Notes: generated by a model not told the origin, from the sequence alone. Counted from the first letter of the stretch, positions 36,734 to 46,935 are shown. The stretch: DNA of 64,000 bases from Psychromonas algicola (GCF_004378355.1 NZ_SNUB01000009.1:62001-126000), one strand, 5' to 3'. Made by a program: numbers and translations.

Positions 36734-37894
36734 ATGAAAAAAATAAGCCTACCGCTTATCACTCTCCTGTTTAGTTTCAATGCATTTGCCGCCGATCAGC
36801 TCATCACACCTAAAGCACCTGCAATTGCAGCTAAAGGTTACTTATTAATAGATTTCCAGTCAGGGAAAGTGCTTGCTGAAAACAATAGCCAAAAGCGATT
36901 AGCTCCTGCTTCATTAACTAAAATGATGACAAGCTACATTATTGGTAATGAAATTAAATCAGGTAACTTACATCCAAACGATAAAGTTAAGATTTCAGAA
37001 AAAGCGTGGGCAAAAAACTTCCCAGACTCATCAAAAATGTTTATTGAAGTCGGTAAAGAAGTTACCGTTGCTGAATTAAATCAAGGCATCATAGTACAGT
37101 CAGGAAATGACGCTTGTGTTGCAATGGCAGAACATATTTCAGGTAGTGAAGCGGCCTTTGCTGATTTAATGAATACATGGGCACTACAGTTAGGCATGAA
37201 CAACACGCACTTCGTAAATAGTCATGGCCTTCATTCAGACAAGCATTATACAACTGCTGAAGATATGGCAATTTTAGCAAAAGCATTAATTCAAGATGTG
37301 CCAGACGAATACAGAATCTACAGCCAGAAATCATTTAAATTTAATGGCATAGTACAATACAACCGTAACGGTTTATTATGGGATAAAAGCTTAAACGTTG
37401 ATGGTATCAAAACAGGCCATACAGATGCAGCAGGCTATAGTTTAGTTTCTTCAGCAACAAAAGATGGTATGCGTATCATCGGTGTTGTAATGGGAACAAA
37501 AAGCGAAGAAGCACGTAAAAGTGAAAGTAAAAAATTACTTAATTGGGGCTTCCGCTTCTTCGAAACAATTACACCTTATAAAGCAGGCGATCAACTTGCA
37601 AGCGAACGCATTTGGATGGGGAATCAACCGACTATCCGTTTAGGTATCGAAGAAGATACACCACTCACATTACCTCGTAACCAAACGCAGCATCTAAAAG
37701 CTGACTTTGTTATTGATAGTGAATTACGTGCTCCTATCAAAAAAGGAGATGTAGTGGGTAAATTAAATTACACATTATTAGACCAACCAGTAGAAAGTTT
37801 CGATTTAATCGCATTAGAAACCGTCGAAAGAGGTGGTTTATTTAGTCGTATTATGGATTACATCAAGCTATTATTCATTAGCTGGTTTGGTTAA
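36734..37894 (+). CDS. dacA: D-alanyl-D-alanine carboxypeptidase (PBP5/6 type)
   Basis: A 386-residue serine carboxypeptidase that trims peptidoglycan pentapeptides in the periplasm. The signal peptide ends at AFA (about residue 19). Catalytic SxxK is S60-L-T-K63, SGN is at 123-125 and KTG at 226-228. The PBP5 C-terminal beta domain and a terminal amphipathic membrane helix (FSRIMDYIKLLFISWF) are present. Linkage to ybeD-lipB-lipA is conserved in gammaproteobacteria. Confidence 0.96.
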   Translation: MKKISLPLITLLFSFNAFAADQLITPKAPAIAAKGYLLIDFQSGKVLAENNSQKRLAPASLTKMMTSYIIGNEIKSGNLHPNDKVKISEKAWAKNFPDSSKMFIEVGKEVTVAELNQGIIVQSGNDACVAMAEHISGSEAAFADLMNTWALQLGMNNTHFVNSHGLHSDKHYTTAEDMAILAKALIQDVPDEYRIYSQKSFKFNGIVQYNRNGLLWDKSLNVDGIKTGHTDAAGYSLVSSATKDGMRIIGVVMGTKSEEARKSESKKLLNWGFRFFETITPYKAGDQLASERIWMGNQPTIRLGIEEDTPLTLPRNQTQHLKADFVIDSELRAPIKKGDVVGKLNYTLLDQPVESFDLIALETVERGGLFSRIMDYIKLLFISWFG

Positions 37895-37920
37895 ACAAAC
37901 AATATAAAATGAACACCTTG

Positions 37921-37949
37921 AAAGAAGTGAGTTTATACTCACTTCTTTT
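37921..37949 (+). terminator. Hairpin terminator between dacA and ybeD
   Basis: A perfect 12-bp stem (37921-37932 with 37937-37948) has a 4-base loop TTAT and a short T-run. It lies 27 bases past the dacA stop and 33 bases before ybeD. It probably ends or attenuates dacA transcription. Expression of ybeD-lipB-lipA would then depend on read-through or on a promoter I could not identify. Confidence 0.75.
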
Positions 37950-37981
37950 GATTTAAATAGACATATTTTAAGGAGTAAATC

Positions 37982-38251
37982 ATGGCATTGAATACTAAAT
38001 TTGATGAATTATTAGATTTCCCATGTAGCTTATCTTTTAAAGTAATGGGCGTAGCACATCCAGAGCTAGTGCCAGAAGTGATTAATGTTATTCAACAAAT
38101 CGCACCAGGTGATTACTCTCCAACGGTGAAACCTAGTTCAAAAGGTAATTATCATTCACTAGCTGTGCCTGTAATAGTGAATAGCAAAGAGCATATAGAA
38201 GAAATTTATAGTGAGTTAAATAAACTCGAGCTTGTTCGCTTTATTTTATAA
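37982..38251 (+). CDS. ybeD: DUF493 family protein YbeD
   Basis: An 89-residue ACT-like small protein (LLDFPCSLSFKVMGVAH; SSKGNYHSLAVPVIV) of the UPF0250/DUF493 family. Its place between dacA and lipB is conserved. The function is not established. An AAGGAG ribosome site precedes the ATG. Confidence 0.93.
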   Translation: MALNTKFDELLDFPCSLSFKVMGVAHPELVPEVINVIQQIAPGDYSPTVKPSSKGNYHSLAVPVIVNSKEHIEEIYSELNKLELVRFIL

Positions 38252-38272
38252 GCAACATCTTTATAAGCCAAC

Positions 38273-38929
38273 ATGATGACAGCAATCCAAAATAAATTAA
38301 AAGTACGCTATTTAGGTGTTCAACCTTACCAAATAACATGGCAAGCGATGAGCGACTTTACTGAACAACGCGACGCAGATACCGTTGATGAAATATGGTT
38401 AGTGGAACATGATGCCGTATTTACTCAAGGGCTAGCAGGTAAAGCTGAGCATTTATTAACGAATACGGACATTCCCGTTGTAAAAAGTGACCGTGGAGGG
38501 CAAATAACCCATCATGCACCCGGGCAACTCATTGCTTATTTATTAATTAATATTCGTCGTAAAGAGTTTAATGTTCGTAGCTTAGTGAGTATCATTGAGC
38601 AAGCAATCATCGACCTATTAGCAGATCACCAAATTACTGCCGTAGCAAAACCTGACGCTCCAGGCGTTTATGTTGATGGAAAAAAAATTGCATCACTGGG
38701 ATTAAAAATTCGTAAAGGTTGTTCATTCCATGGATTGGCTTTGAATGTCGATATGGATCTATCACCTTTTCTACAAATTAACCCATGTGGATATGCTGGA
38801 TTAGAAATGACCCAATGTCGTGACCTAGGAATTAATTCTTCTGTCGCTGAATTAGCGCCGTTATTGATTGAAAAATTAAATCAGAATTTACAATACACAC
38901 AGATAGAGAGCTTTATTAATGAACACTAA
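38273..38929 (+). CDS. lipB: Octanoyl-[acyl-carrier-protein] transferase LipB
   Basis: A 218-residue octanoyltransferase that moves octanoate from ACP to lipoyl domains. The active-site Cys is C172 (NPCGYAG) and Lys K145 (SLGLKIR); the [12 protein letters not shown] substrate loop is at 74-85. It ends 11 nt inside lipA. Two ATG codons stand together at the start. Confidence 0.96.
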   Translation: MMTAIQNKLKVRYLGVQPYQITWQAMSDFTEQRDADTVDEIWLVEHDAVFTQGLAGKAEHLLTNTDIPVVKSDRGGQITHHAPGQLIAYLLINIRRKEFNVRSLVSIIEQAIIDLLADHQITAVAKPDAPGVYVDGKKIASLGLKIRKGCSFHGLALNVDMDLSPFLQINPCGYAGLEMTQCRDLGINSSVAELAPLLIEKLNQNLQYTQIESFINEH

Positions 38930-39887
38930 GCCAAGCCAATTAACAGCCGGTAACAAACTGCGTGATGCAGATAAAATGTCTCATATTCCAATAAAAGTGA
39001 TCCCATCAGACAAAAATACAATCTTAAAGAAACCGTCTTGGATGAAAATCAAGTTAGCTGCTGACAGCACTCGCGTTAACGAAATCAAAGCGGCATTAAG
39101 AAAAAATAAACTACATTCTGTTTGTGAAGAAGCCTCTTGCCCTAATTTAAACGAATGTTTCAATCACGGTACAGCAACCTTTATGATTTTAGGTGATATC
39201 TGTACTCGTCGCTGTCCTTTCTGTGATGTTGGCCATGGTAAACCACTAGCCGTAGATAAAGACGAACCTAAGAAATTAGCAGAAACGATCAAAGATATGA
39301 AACTTAAATATGTCGTGATAACTTCTGTTGACCGTGATGATTTACGTGATGGTGGTGCACAACACTTTGCTGATTGTATTCGTGAAATTCGTTTATTAAA
39401 CCCAACAATCAAAATTGAAATCTTAGTGCCAGATTTTAAAGGCCGTATGGATAAAGCATTAGCTTGTTTTGAAAAAGACGTGCCAGATGTATTTAACCAT
39501 AACCTAGAAACAGCACCGCATTTATACAAGCAAGTACGTCCAGGTGCTGACTACAAATGGTCACTAGAATTACTAAGAAAATTCAAAGAGCAGCATCCAA
39601 CAGTGCCAACTAAATCAGGTGTGATGATGGGATTGGGTGAAACTAACGAGCAAATCCAAACGGTTATTAAAGATTTAGCAGCACATGGCGTGACCATGCT
39701 GACTTTAGGACAATACTTACAACCTAGCTTACAACATCTGGCTGTAGAGCGTTACGTTCCACCAGCAGAGTTTGATGAATTAGGTGAGATGGCTAAGTCT
39801 GTAGGATTTGAGCATGCCGCTTGTGGCCCATTGGTTCGCTCTTCATACCATGCTGATTTACAAGCATCAGGTAAAGAAGTGAAATAA
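38919..39887 (+). CDS. lipA: Lipoyl synthase LipA
   Basis: A 322-residue radical SAM enzyme that inserts sulfur into the octanoyl chain. The auxiliary cluster cysteines are C69, C74 and C80 (C-x4-C-x5-C). The radical SAM CxxxCxxC is C95, C99 and C102. The C-terminal RSSYHA supplies the serine ligand. It overlaps lipB by 11 nt and is followed by a strong terminator. Confidence 0.97.
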   Translation: MNTKPSQLTAGNKLRDADKMSHIPIKVIPSDKNTILKKPSWMKIKLAADSTRVNEIKAALRKNKLHSVCEEASCPNLNECFNHGTATFMILGDICTRRCPFCDVGHGKPLAVDKDEPKKLAETIKDMKLKYVVITSVDRDDLRDGGAQHFADCIREIRLLNPTIKIEILVPDFKGRMDKALACFEKDVPDVFNHNLETAPHLYKQVRPGADYKWSLELLRKFKEQHPTVPTKSGVMMGLGETNEQIQTVIKDLAAHGVTMLTLGQYLQPSLQHLAVERYVPPAEFDELGEMAKSVGFEHAACGPLVRSSYHADLQASGKEVK

Positions 39888-39908
39888 GCTTAGCCTTATT
39901 TTGGAACT

Positions 39909-39936
39909 AAAAGCCTGTTTTATAACAGGCTTTTTT
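39909..39936 (+). terminator. Intrinsic terminator after lipA
   Basis: An 11-bp stem (39909-39919 with 39924-39934) has loop TTAT and a run of six T (39931-39936). It lies 22 bases beyond lipA and faces the convergent RhtB-type gene. Confidence 0.9.
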
Positions 39937-39963
39937 GTATCTGTAGTTTTATTGTCTCACCTA

Positions 39964-40611
39964 TTAAGCTGTACGATGACTAGATAGCACAGCAAAACCA
40001 AATACAATAAAAGCACAGTTGGTGATTTTAGAGAAAATAGCATGAGTTTTTACGCTCGCCCATTTTTGATTCAAATTTCTCGCAATATAGGAATAAACAA
40101 AATGCACCAAGGTCACAATCAAAGAAATCGTTAAAAACATGATCATAAACTGCAAGGTAACTGAGCTATCTGTCGATAAAAACTGAGGTAAAAAAGCAGA
40201 AAGAAAAATAACGGTTTTAGGATTACTTGCAGAAACAATAAACGCTTCTTTTCCTACTTTTTGATAAGAGAATGTTGTAACGGTTTGATTCTCTTTTATA
40301 TCTTTCACTTTAGCTTTATTCTGCCCAGCTTTATTTAATAAACCTTTAAGACCTAAGTAAATTAGATAAAGCCCGCCCACTACTTTTAAAGCAAAAAATA
40401 GTTTAGGTGAATTGGCTAATAACGCGCCAGATCCAAAAGCAATAGAAACGATAATAAGAAGCTGACAAAATAAGTTAGCCACAATCGTAGTGGCAGCAGC
40501 TTTATAACCATATTTCACTGCATTTTTTATAACTAATAAAACATTAGGTCCCGGTGATAAAGTCACCACTAAATAAGCACTAAAAAATAACAACCAAGTT
40601 TCAATATTCAT
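39964..40611 (-). CDS. LysE/RhtB-family amino acid exporter
   Basis: A 215-residue integral membrane protein with about six segments and the family N-terminal motif (TLSPGPNVLLVIKNAVKYG). Members export amino acids or homoserine lactones; the substrate cannot be told here. I chose the ATG at 40611 (MNIETWLLF), with GGGAG 6 nt upstream, over an in-frame ATG eight codons earlier. Confidence 0.9.
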   Translation of the reverse strand: MNIETWLLFFSAYLVVTLSPGPNVLLVIKNAVKYGYKAAATTIVANLFCQLLIIVSIAFGSGALLANSPKLFFALKVVGGLYLIYLGLKGLLNKAGQNKAKVKDIKENQTVTTFSYQKVGKEAFIVSASNPKTVIFLSAFLPQFLSTDSSVTLQFMIMFLTISLIVTLVHFVYSYIARNLNQKWASVKTHAIFSKITNCAFIVFGFAVLSSHRTA

Positions 40612-40652
40612 GACGCTCCCGTTAACATAAGTCACGTAATTTATTTAAACAA

Positions 40653-41873
40653 TCAACCGCCTTGCGCCACACTCATTAGGCTCCACATTGGTATAAACAC
40701 ACCAAAAGCTAAAATGGCGACCATAAGCCCAACACTGGTAATTAAAATAGGCTCCATTTTCGCTGTCATACTTTTTAAATCGTAATCAACTTCTCTTTCA
40801 TAAAAATCAGCGGACTCATTCAACAACTCATCAACTTGCCCTGTTTCTTCACCTACAGCGATCATTTGTAACACTAAAGGCGTAAATAAACGCGTTCGAG
40901 TTGCCGTCTTTAGCAAAGTTTCACCAGATTCAATTTCGCTGCGCATGGTTAATATTTTTTCTTTCAAATAATTATTATCAACGGCAAAAGCAATTAAATA
41001 CAGAGCATTATTAAGCGGGATCCCCGCCGTCAACATCATGGCAAAGCTACGCGAAAAACGCGCTAATAAAGAACGCTCTATAATTGAACCCACCACAGGC
41101 AAACTTAACTTCCACTTGTCCCAGAGATAACTCCCCTTCTCGCTTTTTAACCAAACCTTAGTCACAACAATCAAGAATATTGAAAGCAATAACATCAAGC
41201 CCCAATAGTTAACAAACAGATTGGATGTGCCCATCAATACCTTCGTTGCCCAAGGTAAGTCGGCATGAAACTTAGCAAACATAGTTGAAAAAACAGGAAT
41301 AACATAAATATTAAGAACGATCATCGCCAAGGAAACAAACATCAACACAAAGGAAGGATAGCGAATCGCGCTTTTAATACGTTTTTTGGTTTCAATTTCT
41401 TGCTCTACGTAAGCGGCAAGCTGTATAAAAATACGATCTAACTGCCCTGTATTTTCACCGACCTGTACCAATGAAATATATAACTGAGAAAACACACGAG
41501 GATGAAATCCCATCGCCGCAGACAAAGAGTAGCCATTCTTCATATTATTTAAGATATCAAGCAAAGCACTCGCTAATATTTTGGAATTAGTTGATTCAGC
41601 TAATCCATTTAATGCTCTAAGGATTGGCACTCCCGCTTTACTTAAGGAATACATTTGACGCGTAAATATAACTAGGTCAGAAGACTTAACCTGAGAACTG
41701 AAAACAGCAGACAAATCGACCGCTTTCTTTGACTTAGGTTTCTCTTGAATATCATTAGGCATAATGCCTTTCGCCATGATCAGCTCAAGTGCATTATCTT
41801 TAGAGTTCGATTCAACAGTGCCTTTTACTTGGTCACCCTCTTGATCTCGTCCTGTATATTTATAAACCGCCAC
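40653..41873 (-). CDS. mshG: MSHA pilus platform protein MshG (GspF/PilC family)
   Basis: A 406-residue inner-membrane platform protein with two T2SSF domains (about 70-195 and 273-395), each with FTRQMYSLSKAG or FSRSFAMMLTAG type starts, and three membrane segments. The T2SSF fold is shared by GspF, PilC and MshG. The name rests on the upstream MshE with its c-di-GMP-type N-terminus and the MshI/J-like genes. It ends the operon; no pilin gene follows. Confidence 0.85.
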   Translation of the reverse strand: MAVYKYTGRDQEGDQVKGTVESNSKDNALELIMAKGIMPNDIQEKPKSKKAVDLSAVFSSQVKSSDLVIFTRQMYSLSKAGVPILRALNGLAESTNSKILASALLDILNNMKNGYSLSAAMGFHPRVFSQLYISLVQVGENTGQLDRIFIQLAAYVEQEIETKKRIKSAIRYPSFVLMFVSLAMIVLNIYVIPVFSTMFAKFHADLPWATKVLMGTSNLFVNYWGLMLLLSIFLIVVTKVWLKSEKGSYLWDKWKLSLPVVGSIIERSLLARFSRSFAMMLTAGIPLNNALYLIAFAVDNNYLKEKILTMRSEIESGETLLKTATRTRLFTPLVLQMIAVGEETGQVDELLNESADFYEREVDYDLKSMTAKMEPILITSVGLMVAILAFGVFIPMWSLMSVAQGG

Positions 41874-41875
41874 TG

Positions 41876-43633
41876 TTAATTAACACCTAATGTTGAAGAA
41901 GTAGAAGACTCATTTTGTTTGTCTCTTACTTGAAAGCGATCAACCAACTTAAACACTTCCTCTAAACAAGTCACTCCCTGTTTAGCGTAATCCAAAGCAG
42001 ATAAAGCCAAGGGCTTAAAGAATTCAGATTGTTTAGCCGCAATGCTAAATGCTTCTGTATCATCAAGGCGTAAGGCAGAAACCATTTTTTCATTCACTTC
42101 TAAGAGCTCAAACACCCCTACTCGACCATTATAGCCAGTATGCTGACATCGCTGACATCCTGGAGCAGTATAGAAATCAATGCTAGTAAGCGACTCATCA
42201 CTCACTTGCTCTAATAGTACCTGTTGCTCTAATGAAGGCTTTTGAATCGTTTTACACTCATTACATAATCGTCGAATTAATCGTTGTGCAATCACCGCGC
42301 GTAATGCACTTGCCACTAAATAACCCGGCGCGCCCATATCAAGCAAACGTAAGGTACTGCTAATGGCATCGTTAGTATGTAATGTTGAAAGCACTAAATG
42401 TCCTGTTAATGCGCCACGTAAACCAATATCCATGGTTTCTTGGTCACGCATTTCACCCACCAGTAAAATATCAGGATCTTGACGTAAAGCGGTACGCAAT
42501 ACATTGGAAAAATTTAACCCAATTTTACTATTCACTTGTACTTGATTCACGCGTGGTAAACGATATTCAACGGGATCTTCAACGGTAATAATTTTACTAC
42601 CGGGCTTATTTAAAATATTTAACGCCGAATAAAGCGTTGTGGTTTTACCGCTACCCGTAGGTCCTGTTACCAAAATCAAACCATTAGGTCTTTTTAATTG
42701 CAGCGTAATACGTTCTATTAAATGTGCTGGGATACCGATTTCTTCAAAGGAAAGAATACCAGCCGATTGATCCAACAAACGCATTACAACGGATTCACCT
42801 TCTTGAATCGGCATCGTAGAAATACGCACGTCAATACTGCGACCTTTTACCTTAATATTAAAACGACCGTCCTGCGGTAAACGTTTTTCTGAAATATTAA
42901 GTTGCGCCATTAGCTTTAAACGTAGAACTAACGCACTTGCGATCCCAGTTTCTTGAATAATGTTTTCTTGTAATACACCATCAACACGTTGACGAATACG
43001 CAATACTTTTTCATCGGGTTCGATGTGTAAATCCGAAGCGCCCACTTGCACCGCATCTTCAAAAAGTGAATGCAGCATTTTCATAACGGTAGCATCGGAA
43101 TCTTCGCCACTTAAATCCACTTTACTCGCATCAAAACTACTATTATCGCTGTGCTCTGCGTTGAGTTTTACAGCAAATGAAGCAATCTCTTGGGTACGAC
43201 GATAAACTCGATCAAAGGAATCAATCAGCTCTTTTTCACGTGCAATTTTCAAATCAAAATCACGGCCTTTTAATAGGCTTGCTAATACATCTAAGCTTTG
43301 TAAATCAGCAGGGTCTGAAACAACTACAGTGGCCGTGTCGCCATCATCATCAATCACTAACGCACGTAAACGGCGCGCATGAACTTCAGGAATTAACTTA
43401 ACCGCATTAGGATCGATTTTAATGTTTAATAAATCAACCAATTCAATATTAAGTTGGCGAGATAAAAAGGTAAGGATTTGATCTTCACTGAGGTAGCCAA
43501 GATGAATTAAAGTGGCTCCTAACTTTAAACCAAGGGAACTTTGTTCTTTTAAGGCATTGGCTAATTGAGACTCTGTTATTAGTTGTTCTTCAACTAATAA
43601 ATCACCTAAACGTTTTTTTAACTTGGGTAACAT
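41876..43633 (-). CDS. mshE: MSHA pilus extension ATPase MshE
   Basis: A 585-residue GspE/PilB-type ATPase. The N-terminal MshEN domain has two successive copies of the RLGxxL/LGxxL...GxL pattern (residues about 8-60) known to bind c-di-GMP in Vibrio MshE. The ATPase part carries GPTGSGKTTT (Walker A) and the Asp box. A zinc site is formed by CNEC and CQRC near the C-terminus. It lies 2 nt before mshG. Confidence 0.88.
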   Translation of the reverse strand: MLPKLKKRLGDLLVEEQLITESQLANALKEQSSLGLKLGATLIHLGYLSEDQILTFLSRQLNIELVDLLNIKIDPNAVKLIPEVHARRLRALVIDDDGDTATVVVSDPADLQSLDVLASLLKGRDFDLKIAREKELIDSFDRVYRRTQEIASFAVKLNAEHSDNSSFDASKVDLSGEDSDATVMKMLHSLFEDAVQVGASDLHIEPDEKVLRIRQRVDGVLQENIIQETGIASALVLRLKLMAQLNISEKRLPQDGRFNIKVKGRSIDVRISTMPIQEGESVVMRLLDQSAGILSFEEIGIPAHLIERITLQLKRPNGLILVTGPTGSGKTTTLYSALNILNKPGSKIITVEDPVEYRLPRVNQVQVNSKIGLNFSNVLRTALRQDPDILLVGEMRDQETMDIGLRGALTGHLVLSTLHTNDAISSTLRLLDMGAPGYLVASALRAVIAQRLIRRLCNECKTIQKPSLEQQVLLEQVSDESLTSIDFYTAPGCQRCQHTGYNGRVGVFELLEVNEKMVSALRLDDTEAFSIAAKQSEFFKPLALSALDYAKQGVTCLEEVFKLVDRFQVRDKQNESSTSSTLGVN

Positions 43634-43686
43634 GCCCTATTCCTTATTTACAAAACGAGCCTTTAAAAGCAGATATGCGCTAACAA

Positions 43687-44352
43687 TTAATTGCGGATCA
43701 AATCCATATGGTTACTTAATGTATACATTTGTAACGTTACACTAGCCAATGGGTATTTACTCACTTCATACAATAAAGCATGCCAGTAAAGTGGTGCTTC
43801 TAATGCTTGTAAGCGACGTAAGTATTGATAAAGATCGTCATAACTTCCCGTCAATTTCACTTCTAAAGTATGTTTATAAATTGCCGCAGTTTGCTCATTT
43901 TGCAACTCAAGCTCAGTATAAAAAGGGCTAACTGGCAATGATTTTAGATGCTCAATATTAACCTTCAACTGTTTAGATTGCGCCAATACTTGATATAACA
44001 CCGACGGCATCATTTTAGGATCAACAAATTGAGTCAGAGGTTCAGTTAATGCATTATCTAAAGATTGCAATTCTTGTTGTAAACGAGTGATTTCTGCATT
44101 AGTTTTTTGTTGAACGCCAGCTAGCTTAGCAGAATGCACCTGTTCAATTTGCAACTTAACTAATGATTGCTCTCTATGGATCGTTTGTAATTGCTCATGT
44201 TGCTTCATGGAAGTAATAACAAAAGGTTCAACAACCCATAAATAAAGCCCACCAGCAAAACATACGATAACCGCCGCAAATACCATGACTCTTTCACGTA
44301 AAGAAAAAGCATTAAACTTCGACGCAAAAGATTTCACATTCAAGTTATTCAT
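43687..44352 (-). CDS. mshJ: MSHA biogenesis protein MshJ (PilO-like)
   Basis: A 221-residue bitopic membrane protein. One N-terminal helix (about 21-42) is followed by a coiled coil (50-105) and a PilO/GspM-like periplasmic domain. Low sequence conservation makes the call depend on the layout mshI-mshI2-mshJ-mshE. It overlaps the preceding gene by one base. Confidence 0.78.
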   Translation of the reverse strand: MNNLNVKSFASKFNAFSLRERVMVFAAVIVCFAGGLYLWVVEPFVITSMKQHEQLQTIHREQSLVKLQIEQVHSAKLAGVQQKTNAEITRLQQELQSLDNALTEPLTQFVDPKMMPSVLYQVLAQSKQLKVNIEHLKSLPVSPFYTELELQNEQTAAIYKHTLEVKLTGSYDDLYQYLRRLQALEAPLYWHALLYEVSKYPLASVTLQMYTLSNHMDLIRN

Positions 44353-44951
44353 TATCTCACTCCTTGGTTAACTGAGTTGATATTATTAACTTGAAAAAGA
44401 AAGGTTCCGTTTTGTTTAATGATCTGAATATGATCAAAGGCAACGGCTTTTAATTCAGGAGACGTTTGCATACGTGCTAACCATTGAGGAATTAATTCAC
44501 CTTGTTTCGCTTGTCCTTGAATATTCAGCTTATTATTTAAAATCGAAAAGCCTGTTAGCATTAATTTATCACTATTCGTTGCAGACAAACCTAACATTAC
44601 GTCAGGAAAGCTAAGCCCTTCTGCTAAATCCAAAGCCTCTAAACTTGTTAATAAATGTTGTTTATCAGCAAGACTTTGTAATAGCTCTTTTTTAACCTTT
44701 GTATTTTGTTCCGCCGCATTACGCTTTGTTTCTTCATCAAGCAAAGTTGTAAATTCACTCTGTAATCTCAATAACTCACTTTGAGCACTGATCTTTTTTG
44801 CTTCACTGTTTTTAGAAACCTCAATCGTTGTAAAAGCAGCCAGTCCCGAGAAAACAACACAAGCCATCAATAAGATCACTAACTGTGACAAACTAAAATA
44901 CAGCTTCTGCGGTTGGCAACTCGCATGGTAGAGATTTATACTGGTTTTCAT
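44352..44951 (-). CDS. MSHA biogenesis protein, PilN-like (MshI2/MshI1 type)
   Basis: A 199-residue bitopic protein. After a short cytoplasmic start with INLY (the PilN-type peptide that contacts PilM), one helix (about 23-46) precedes a coiled coil and a small periplasmic domain. It overlaps the mshI-like gene by 4 nt. It would bridge the MshI/PilM-like cytoplasmic protein and MshJ. Confidence 0.75.
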   Translation of the reverse strand: MKTSINLYHASCQPQKLYFSLSQLVILLMACVVFSGLAAFTTIEVSKNSEAKKISAQSELLRLQSEFTTLLDEETKRNAAEQNTKVKKELLQSLADKQHLLTSLEALDLAEGLSFPDVMLGLSATNSDKLMLTGFSILNNKLNIQGQAKQGELIPQWLARMQTSPELKAVAFDHIQIIKQNGTFLFQVNNINSVNQGVR

Positions 44952-45817
44952 GCCGATGCTCCTTGGTTAAAACCGCCGTAAGCGAGTAAAAAATCGTAAT
45001 TATAATCTGCAGAAAAAGGTGTCACTTGTTTGTCGATATAATTAGCGAGCTTGGAAGAGAGCAAATCGATATCAGGACACTGTAAAGCTAAATATAAAGT
45101 CCCAATGGTATTAATTTGTAACTGTGAATTAATAAAATCTAAAGCGCGTTGAATCTCTAAACTCAGTCCGTCCACCAGCGGATTTTCACCATCTGTCAAA
45201 GGAATAGGTAACAAATCGTTATAACCGCGAATGCGCAATGAAAAATACAATTGCCCGCTTTTAACCACAGACAACAATAATTCAGAACCCTGTTGAGATA
45301 ATAAAATATTAGCCTCTTCACTTTTTTCAAATAACTGACTGGTTGCGATTTCTTCAATGGTAATACTTTTTAGCAGCAACTCATTATCGCTGAGTAGATC
45401 ACGCAATTGTAAAACACGCTTTTTAGGAATACATACAACGGTAATTTGTGCATTTTTACGCACTTGCTCGGGTTTATCAAAATAATCAACAACCAAATCA
45501 AACACACTTTCAGACACTAAATCTTTAATTGAAAAAGGCAAAGTAGCTTGCAATTCTTTTTCTTCTAAATCAGGTTTATCAATATCAAATTTCTGATAGA
45601 AATCTTTGCCAATCACCACCGCCACATTATGATTTTTAAGACGATATTCATTCACCATTTTTTTAATAGTGATCGACCATTCATCATCGGATTGAATTAA
45701 TTCACCGGCAATTAAAACAGGCTTGCCATTAACGTACTCACAAATAGCAACCTTATTCATGCCGAAGTAAATACTAATCGATTTTTTTGAACGGTTAGAA
45801 AAAAGAGTTTTAAGCAT
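44948..45817 (-). CDS. mshI: MSHA biogenesis protein MshI (PilM-like)
   Basis: A 289-residue cytoplasmic PilM/actin-like protein (SKKSISIYFGMNKVAICEYVNGK; VAVVIGKDFYQKFDIDKPDLEEKEL). The frame is open to 46000, but a start at 45817 (MLKTLFSNRSKK) fits the family. The longer version would overlap the divergent gene and add a non-homologous hydrophobic leader. The upstream 160 bases contain two copies of AATAAGTTAAT. Confidence 0.78.
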   Translation of the reverse strand: MLKTLFSNRSKKSISIYFGMNKVAICEYVNGKPVLIAGELIQSDDEWSITIKKMVNEYRLKNHNVAVVIGKDFYQKFDIDKPDLEEKELQATLPFSIKDLVSESVFDLVVDYFDKPEQVRKNAQITVVCIPKKRVLQLRDLLSDNELLLKSITIEEIATSQLFEKSEEANILLSQQGSELLLSVVKSGQLYFSLRIRGYNDLLPIPLTDGENPLVDGLSLEIQRALDFINSQLQINTIGTLYLALQCPDIDLLSSKLANYIDKQVTPFSADYNYDFLLAYGGFNQGASA

Positions 45818-45981
45818 AAAATGAATAACGCCTTTAAAAATCACACAAGGTGAAAAACAATCGCAATCATGATCTGCGCATTGCTTCACGTAAAAACTAA
45901 CTAATAAGTTAATCAAGAAGTTAAATAATAAGTTAATATACAGCAAATGGTATATTTTTTTTAAGACGCAAGAAGCATTTG

Positions 45982-46935
45982 ATGAGTTTAATACAAACAA
46001 GGTTATCGCAACAGATTACACAAAGCCCATTGCAAAGGATTCACCATCCGTTATTAACCGCGAATAAAGTCACCTTATCAATCAAACGAGATGACCTGAT
46101 ACACCCAAGCATATCGGGTAATAAATGGCGAAAATTAAAATATAATTTACTTAATGCAGAAGCCAAAGGCATTAAAAATTTACTCAGCTTTGGTGGTGCC
46201 TATTCCAACCATATTCATGCATTAGCCGCTGCCGCACACTTATTCAATTTTAACGTCACGGGCATTATTCGTGGCGAAGCGCATTACGCCTCCAATCCAA
46301 CTTTATCGCAAGCGCAAGCGTGGGGAATGCAATTACAGTTTGTTGACAGAAAAACCTATCGTCTCAAAGCGCAGCAAGATTATTTAGCACAACTCGCCCT
46401 AGACTATCCAAACACTTACCTTATTCCCGAAGGTGGCACCAATGCCTTTGCTATTCCCGGTGTTGAGGAAGTGATTTCAGAATTAATGCAACAGATACCG
46501 CAACACAAGATCCAACAGATTGATCACCTTTTTACAGCAACGGGCAGCGCAGGCACCTTATCGGGATTGATCAGTGGCGTCATCAAGCATTCGCCTAACA
46601 CAAAAGTTCACGGTATTGCTGTGCTTAAAAATGCTGAATATCTAAATCAAGTGGTTCCAGAGTTAGTGCCTAACGCAACGCAAGTAAACTGGCAATTACA
46701 TACAGAGTTTCATGAAGGTGGATACGGAAAAGTGTCAACAGCATTAGCTCAGTTTTGTCAGCAATTTACAGCTCACACACAAATCCCCATTGAGCCAATC
46801 TATACAGGGAAAATGTTATTTGCCCTGTGGCAGATGATCGAACAAGAGACTTTTGCGGCAGGCAGTCATATTGTTGCGGTACACACAGGTGGATTACAAG
46901 GACTCGCAGGGTTGAAAGAACAACAAAAATTCTAA
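45982..46935 (+). CDS. PLP-dependent D-cysteine desulfhydrase / ACC deaminase family
   Basis: A 317-residue fold-type II PLP enzyme. The lysine that binds PLP lies in SGNKWRKLKYN (about residue 50), followed by FGGAYSNHIHALA; a phosphate-binding glycine loop is in TATGSAGTLSG. Family members degrade D-cysteine or 1-aminocyclopropane-1-carboxylate, and substrate choice cannot be decided. I start at ATG 45982, just after an in-frame TTG. It is divergent from mshI. Confidence 0.88.
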   Translation: MSLIQTRLSQQITQSPLQRIHHPLLTANKVTLSIKRDDLIHPSISGNKWRKLKYNLLNAEAKGIKNLLSFGGAYSNHIHALAAAAHLFNFNVTGIIRGEAHYASNPTLSQAQAWGMQLQFVDRKTYRLKAQQDYLAQLALDYPNTYLIPEGGTNAFAIPGVEEVISELMQQIPQHKIQQIDHLFTATGSAGTLSGLISGVIKHSPNTKVHGIAVLKNAEYLNQVVPELVPNATQVNWQLHTEFHEGGYGKVSTALAQFCQQFTAHTQIPIEPIYTGKMLFALWQMIEQETFAAGSHIVAVHTGGLQGLAGLKEQQKF

